A stretch of DNA of 17,399 nt, taken from the NCBI GenBank assembly GCA_963929765.1, contig CAWVKD010000085.1, positions 1 through 17,399 of the forward strand. Reading direction: 5' to 3'. The stretch comes from RGIG529 sp963929765. Lineage in GTDB: Bacteria > Bacillota > Clostridia > Oscillospirales > Oscillospiraceae. Within the stretch, counting starts at the first letter, position 1, and every line of letters begins with the position of its first letter. The notes under the pieces were generated by a model. It did no database searches. It saw only the letters and a program-made list of their open reading frames with translations, and had not been told where the DNA came from. A program made the translations under genes and the position numbers. Of the stretch, positions 13,603 through 17,399 are shown piece after piece.

Positions 13603-15186
13603 ATGAAACGAATAGGTCTTTTTATACTACCTGCATTGCTCTTGTTTGCATTATGCAGTTGCTCTAATAATGAAATTACCTTAAAACTTCCTACTGGAGA
13701 AATTACTGGTACATATTCTGGCGATTTCAAAAAGAAACTTCCTCATGGAACGGGTACGTTCGTTGTTTCCGATGACTCTGAAGACGGCTGGACATACTCT
13801 GGCGAATGGTCTGAAGGTTTGATGGATGGAAAAGGTGAGTGTAAATGGTCAGATGGACGTGTTTATATTGGTGAATATGAATCCGGATATATCCATGGTG
13901 TAGGGAGCATGTACGAAAACGACACGCTTTTATTTACAGGATCGTTTGCGGATGGCAAGTTAATAGGATTGGTGCGCAAAAAAGTGAAAATTGCAGAAAA
14001 TGAACCAATGCAATATATTAAAGTAGGTGAAATTGGGTTCCAAATTCCAAAATCATGGTCTTGTGAAGTGATAGACAATCGTGTTGCAAATATCAAAATT
14101 CCAGACGCAGAGAATGTACAAATTATTTTTAGTATCTCTGAATACATAGATGAAAAAAAAGACTCAGTGAAAAAGACTATTAAGGAAAAATATATTAAAC
14201 AATATAGGAGCGGATACTCCGAATATTTAGTAGCATCTGAAAGTCAAGATGGTTATGGTTATACTACAAATAATGATGATTATGATTTGCAGCTGACGTT
14301 TTTAAATGGAGAAAACGTTCTGGATGTATACAGCCACTCTGTTTTTAGGGACCCTATATTGTCGGAGCCAACAATGTATACTGTGACAACTGTAATCGAA
14401 GGTGGAGCATATGATTATTCAGATGCAGCACAGCATATTACAAAAACCATGAAAAACTGGGATAAAATTCAAGAAGATATAGAAGAACAAAACATAGAAA
14501 ACGCAAAAAAGGAGACAATGACGTATCTTAACGGTGAAGTGGATTGGAATGGCTTAGAAGCAACTGCTCAAAAAGTTTCCAAGCAGGATATGCTTGATCG
14601 AACCTGTCCAAAAAATTCCATTGTACTTGTAGAAGGTATTATCTCTAATATTTCTGATTCTGAATTTGATGTGTGGTTACCGCACGATAGCAGCTACTTC
14701 AACGAAGAAGGTTGGAAATATTCGATTGATCTTGGAGATATATCTGAAGGTAGTACAGTCCAAATATGTATAGAAACGCATGCTGATGGCAGTTTAAATA
14801 CATCTGATGGGATTTTAGCCATAAGGAAATTAGATGTTCCAAATGTTGATAATATCGTTGAAAAATACATGCATTCATGTAAATCTTTTGATTACAGTAC
14901 CGTGATGCGAAATCCTGATAACGCATATGGTACTATTTGGAAAGCAAAAGGAACTGTTTTTCAAGTGGTGGAAACAAAAGGTTCTTTTCAGGAATTTCTG
15001 CTACAATTGAGCGACGGGAATTATGTTTATGTTAATTATCATAAGAGTGACGATGCAGATAAAGTATTAGAAGGAGATTCTGTAACTGTTTATGGTACAT
15101 TCTTTATGACAAAAACATATATAACCGTACTAGGCGCAGAAAATACAGTTCCTATATTAACAGTGGATTACATCACAATCCAATGA
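13603..15186 (+). CDS. MORN-repeat lipoprotein, probable lysogenic-conversion (moron) gene
   Basis: The 527-residue protein has a signal peptide with lipobox LCSC (C20). About four MORN-type repeats follow at residues 38-120 (YSGDFKKKLPHGTGTF, YSGEWSEGLMDGKGE, YIGEYESGYIHGVGSM, FTGSFADGKLIG). Then come an unrecognised region near 125-300 (with GEIGFQIPKSWSCEV), a lysine/glutamate-rich linker, and two OB-like beta domains at about 340-400 and 430-527. The second resembles a C-terminal module seen in many clostridial lipoproteins (WKAKGTVFQVVE, LEGDSVTVYGTF). AAAGAGGAG precedes the ATG. AT-rich codon use, its own promoter, a terminator and opposite orientation to the lysis genes mark it as a prophage cargo gene. 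Its role at the host surface is unknown. Confidence 0.8.
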   Translation: MKRIGLFILPALLLFALCSCSNNEITLKLPTGEITGTYSGDFKKKLPHGTGTFVVSDDSEDGWTYSGEWSEGLMDGKGECKWSDGRVYIGEYESGYIHGVGSMYENDTLLFTGSFADGKLIGLVRKKVKIAENEPMQYIKVGEIGFQIPKSWSCEVIDNRVANIKIPDAENVQIIFSISEYIDEKKDSVKKTIKEKYIKQYRSGYSEYLVASESQDGYGYTTNNDDYDLQLTFLNGENVLDVYSHSVFRDPILSEPTMYTVTTVIEGGAYDYSDAAQHITKTMKNWDKIQEDIEEQNIENAKKETMTYLNGEVDWNGLEATAQKVSKQDMLDRTCPKNSIVLVEGIISNISDSEFDVWLPHDSSYFNEEGWKYSIDLGDISEGSTVQICIETHADGSLNTSDGILAIRKLDVPNVDNIVEKYMHSCKSFDYSTVMRNPDNAYGTIWKAKGTVFQVVETKGSFQEFLLQLSDGNYVYVNYHKSDDADKVLEGDSVTVYGTFFMTKTYITVLGAENTVPILTVDYITIQ

Positions 15187-15247
15187 CAATATTGCTCCCG
15201 CCCAGAAATTTGAAAGATTATCCTTACCAACTCGCTGCGAAAAAAAT

Positions 15248-15276
15248 AACGGGCACTTGGCTTCCAAGTGCCCGTT
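15248..15276. terminator. Bidirectional terminator, 13-bp perfect stem
   Basis: Arms 15248-15260 and 15264-15276 pair perfectly around a 3-base loop. On the minus strand the stem is followed by TATTTTTTT, a strong end for the phage lysis operon. On the plus strand it is followed by TTCTCATTTATT, a weaker end for the MORN gene. The stretch 15277-15356 holds nothing else I recognise. Confidence 0.88.
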
Positions 15277-15356
15277 TCTCATTTATTATCCTTGTCTGAT
15301 AGGTACCATGATAGACGTCATAATAGAAAAGTTTTTTTGACGTCAACTCTATTGAA

Positions 15357-15980
15357 TCATTCCAATCCTCGAACATCTTCAATAAAAGAATGATTACGAG
15401 TTCTATCTTCATAAGCATTTTGAATGATACGATAGTTGATATCAACTTCGCCATTGGTCATACTATGTTCTTCAAGGAATTTCTCATAATTTGTATATAT
15501 CTTAAAAATACGATAAAACTCTTCCCGCGATACAGGTATACTCTCATTTGTAACTTTTGTCGCAAAGTCAATGATTCGATCACGACTACTCTGAATAAAC
15601 ATTTCTTTTGTGAGTTTTGTATTATCTTTTAATAGCTGAGTGACATCAGATAAATTATTGGTTATTTCAATAATTGCTTTATGGTTCAGTTCAGCTCTTT
15701 CGTTAACCCAATTCATCCAACGATTGCGTTTTGCAATATTATCGTCAGAATAATGTGCATTTACGTCAGAAAGCAATTGTCTCACTTCTTTAATAGTTCG
15801 TGATGTTTCTTCTCGTTCTGTTTTTTTACGGGAAAAATGTTTTCGCATTTTAAAAAATTCAGGAACGACCTTACCTTTGAATTCCAGTAATTCACCGATG
15901 ACCTGCATGATAAGAAACAAACCGACAAGGATAATAGCAACCTTTGCCGGAACATTCAAAAATTCGATATAGTTTATCAT
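15357..15980 (-). CDS. Phage lysis-module protein: N-terminal membrane anchor and coiled coil
   Basis: The 207-residue product has one N-terminal membrane span (VAIILVGLFLIMQVIG, about residues 14-30), a basic stretch (KMRKHFSRKKTER), a long charged helical region likely to form a coiled coil, and an ending YTNYEKFLEEHSMTNGEVDINYRIIQNAYEDR. I have the impression that this ending recurs in clostridial prophage lysis regions, but I cannot check this. Its start overlaps the holin stop by 4 bases, so it is translationally coupled to it. It may be an accessory holin, antiholin or spanin-like protein; the function is not established. It is the last gene of the minus-strand operon. Confidence 0.7.
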   Translation of the reverse strand: MINYIEFLNVPAKVAIILVGLFLIMQVIGELLEFKGKVVPEFFKMRKHFSRKKTEREETSRTIKEVRQLLSDVNAHYSDDNIAKRNRWMNWVNERAELNHKAIIEITNNLSDVTQLLKDNTKLTKEMFIQSSRDRIIDFATKVTNESIPVSREEFYRIFKIYTNYEKFLEEHSMTNGEVDINYRIIQNAYEDRTRNHSFIEDVRGLE

Positions 15981-16318
15981 GCGCCTTTTTCACCCGTTTC
16001 CTCATCTTGCACATTTACCACTTTTGCCATATCGCAAAGACTGTCAATCAATGCAGAGATTTCGTCCATGTTAATATCATAATTGATGGTATCAGATGAA
16101 GCTTTAACCATAGCGAGAACCCATTCCTTGCGTTCCGCACCATTGTCAAACTTCTGCTCTGCTGCTGCAACTAAGTTCATGACAAGCTTGAGCAAGTCGT
16201 TCCAGTTCTTTTCCTTGATCGCCTTTTGAACGTATTTGACCAACTGAAATACCAGTGGTATTGCTGTGGCGATACCAGCTAAAAGTTGCACGATAATACT
16301 AACCCAATCTAATTCCAT
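15977..16318 (-). CDS. Phage holin, LL-H family
   Basis: Holins make the membrane lesion that releases endolysin at the end of the lytic cycle. The product of about 113 residues has one N-terminal span (DWVSIIVQLLAGIATAIPLVFQLV), an amphipathic AAAEQKF region, and the conserved C-terminal pattern KEWVLAMVKASSDTINYDINMDEISALIDSLCDMAKVVN, which I recognise from the LL-H holin family. I chose the ATG at 16318, with GAAGGG about 10 bases upstream; a GTG at 16327 would be too close to that site. It overlaps the next gene by 4 bases. Confidence 0.85.
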   Translation of the reverse strand: MELDWVSIIVQLLAGIATAIPLVFQLVKYVQKAIKEKNWNDLLKLVMNLVAAAEQKFDNGAERKEWVLAMVKASSDTINYDINMDEISALIDSLCDMAKVVNVQDEETGEKGA

Positions 16319-16339
16319 AGTAACCACACCCTTCTATCA

Positions 16340-16720
16340 TCAAATTGGAGGACTATTTATACTTCCAGCATTACTTTCATTTACCGAAAAGTGAGTTGCT
16401 TTTGCCGTAGCAAATTTAATGCCTTCACCATCAGCACCTGTGTTTTCATCACGGCTTTTATCGACTATTCTTGACAACACGATGCCGCAAGCAGTACCAA
16501 TAGGAGTAAACACAATTGTCCAACACATAAGTGCCCCTGTGTATCCACTTGCAATACTTTTCGTTGCAAGATAAAAGCCGCCAGATAATCCGGCGGCTAA
16601 GAATGCCATAATGTACAATGCAAGTCGATTGGTAAAACCTAGTTTTGAAAGATGGGAGAGTAAACCTGTGTCCTTAACCTTTTTGGTAGTATGTTTTTTT
16701 CTTTTTCTTGTGACTGACAT
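16340..16720 (-). CDS. Small two-span membrane protein of the lysis module
   Basis: The product of about 126 residues starts with a very basic stretch (SVTRKRKKHTTKKVKD), followed by two hydrophobic spans (ALYIMAFLAAGLSGGFYLATKS and GALMCWTIVFTPIGTACGIVLSRIV) and a hydrophilic tail. I do not recognise a family. Lying between endolysin and holin, it could be a second holin or antiholin. I use the ATG at 16720; its ribosome binding site is weak, and a TTG at 16738 is the alternative. Confidence 0.65.
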   Translation of the reverse strand: MSVTRKRKKHTTKKVKDTGLLSHLSKLGFTNRLALYIMAFLAAGLSGGFYLATKSIASGYTGALMCWTIVFTPIGTACGIVLSRIVDKSRDENTGADGEGIKFATAKATHFSVNESNAGSINSPPI

Positions 16721-16744
16721 GATAACACCGACTTTCAATAGAAA

Positions 16745-17399
16745 TTAAGCAAGGCCGTGTTTTTTAGAAAAGTTATAAAATAGCTGTGCTGCTTGTTCGC
16801 GGGTCAACATGTCTTCCCACATATAATTTGGACTTCCGTCAGGCAAAGGATCGCCGCCAACAAAGATCCCGTTAGCAACTGCCCATTCACGAGCTTCTTT
16901 GCTCCAAGTGCCACAGTCATTGTCACGCAGCTCTTTACGGTATTCATTCATCAGTTTCTTAAAAGTTTCTAAAGTCATATCTTCATCCTCCTCTGTAACA
17001 GTTGTAGATGCAATCTTTTCTGTCCATTCAAGTGACACCCAGCCAGCACCAGTATATCCCCAGCCATCCTGTTCTTTTGTAATAGCTAAAATGGTACCCT
17101 TTTTATAAGTCATAACTACAGAACCATTGATAGGATACTTTCTGCAATTCAAGCCATCGTTTGCAGTAACTTTTACCTGATAGTTGACTTCTGTACCATT
17201 TGTTTCTGTAACGATACCATTCATTAAAGATGCGACATCGTTTCTTACAGTTTCCATAGATTTGCCAAATTTTCGAAACCAATGCAATACATCAACGTGA
17301 TTACTGCCCATACCTAATTGATAGCTATCTGCATGACACAGAATGACAGGAATTTTTTTACCAGAGTAAGATACTGTTCCGTTTGGATTAAGGCCATAT
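16745..17399 (-). CDS. Phage endolysin, C-terminal part (SH3 and SLH-like domains; 5' end outside window)
   Basis: The frame is open to the window edge, so 217 residues of a longer protein are visible. The first ones (YSGKKIPVILCHADSYQLGMGSNHVDVLHWFRKFGKSMETVR) look like the end of a catalytic domain, probably amidase-like. A bacterial SH3 domain follows (VKVTANDGLNCRKYPINGSVVMTYKKGTILAITKEQDGWGYTGAGWVSLEW). After an acidic linker, the C-terminus resembles an S-layer-homology repeat (WSKEAREWAVANGIFVGG, MLTREQAAQLFYNF). SH3 and SLH modules bind the cell wall, which fits a lysin placed next to a holin. Catalytic residues are not visible, so the enzyme class is uncertain. Confidence 0.75.
   Translation of the reverse strand, partial: YGLNPNGTVSYSGKKIPVILCHADSYQLGMGSNHVDVLHWFRKFGKSMETVRNDVASLMNGIVTETNGTEVNYQVKVTANDGLNCRKYPINGSVVMTYKKGTILAITKEQDGWGYTGAGWVSLEWTEKIASTTVTEEDEDMTLETFKKLMNEYRKELRDNDCGTWSKEAREWAVANGIFVGGDPLPDGSPNYMWEDMLTREQAAQLFYNFSKKHGLA

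Overview
The window looks like chromosome of a spore-forming anaerobic Firmicute, probably a gut-type member of the Clostridia (Oscillospiraceae/Ruminococcaceae-like). The support is a complete spoIIAA-spoIIAB-sigF operon, a spoVAC gene behind a forespore-type promoter, Gram-positive lipoproteins, strong AGGAGG-type ribosome binding sites and several low-potential iron-sulfur enzymes. The genus is inferred, not shown.

Left part (1-6300): the 3' end of an unrecognised gene (+) converges on the sporulation operon spoIIAA-spoIIAB-sigF (-), which makes the forespore sigma factor F, its anti-sigma kinase and the anti-anti-sigma factor. A divergent regulatory region of about 380 bases with a 12-bp tandem repeat, an inverted repeat and candidate promoters separates it from a tightly coupled four-gene operon (+). 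That operon encodes a siroheme/4Fe-4S reductase-like protein and a complete importer of the iron-siderophore/heme/cobalamin class (lipoprotein, permease, ATPase). It ends at a perfect 20-bp stem-loop.

Middle (6300-12760): a large membrane glycosyltransferase (-) is divergent from a probable operon (+) of a DUF3048 lipoprotein, two tandemly duplicated ferredoxin-nitroreductases and an HD-domain hydrolase, closed by a stem-loop with a short T-run. A near-consensus sigma-A promoter then drives a GtrA-like membrane protein and cytidine deaminase.

Right part (12760-17399): spoVAC starts normally behind a sigma-F/G-type promoter, but its homology to SpoVAC stops at about residue 110. The sequence then turns AT-rich and phage-like, and neither the rest of spoVAC nor spoVAD/spoVAE follows. 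What follows is a MORN-repeat lipoprotein with its own promoter (a likely lysogenic-conversion gene), a bidirectional terminator, and a phage lysis module on the minus strand: a coiled-coil membrane protein, an LL-H-type holin, a small membrane protein, and the C-terminal part of an endolysin that runs off the window. The best reading is a prophage inserted inside spoVAC, a forespore gene needed for dipicolinic acid uptake. Whether this is a dead gene, a reversible sporulation-intervening element or an assembly chimera cannot be decided here; it is the most interesting feature of the window.
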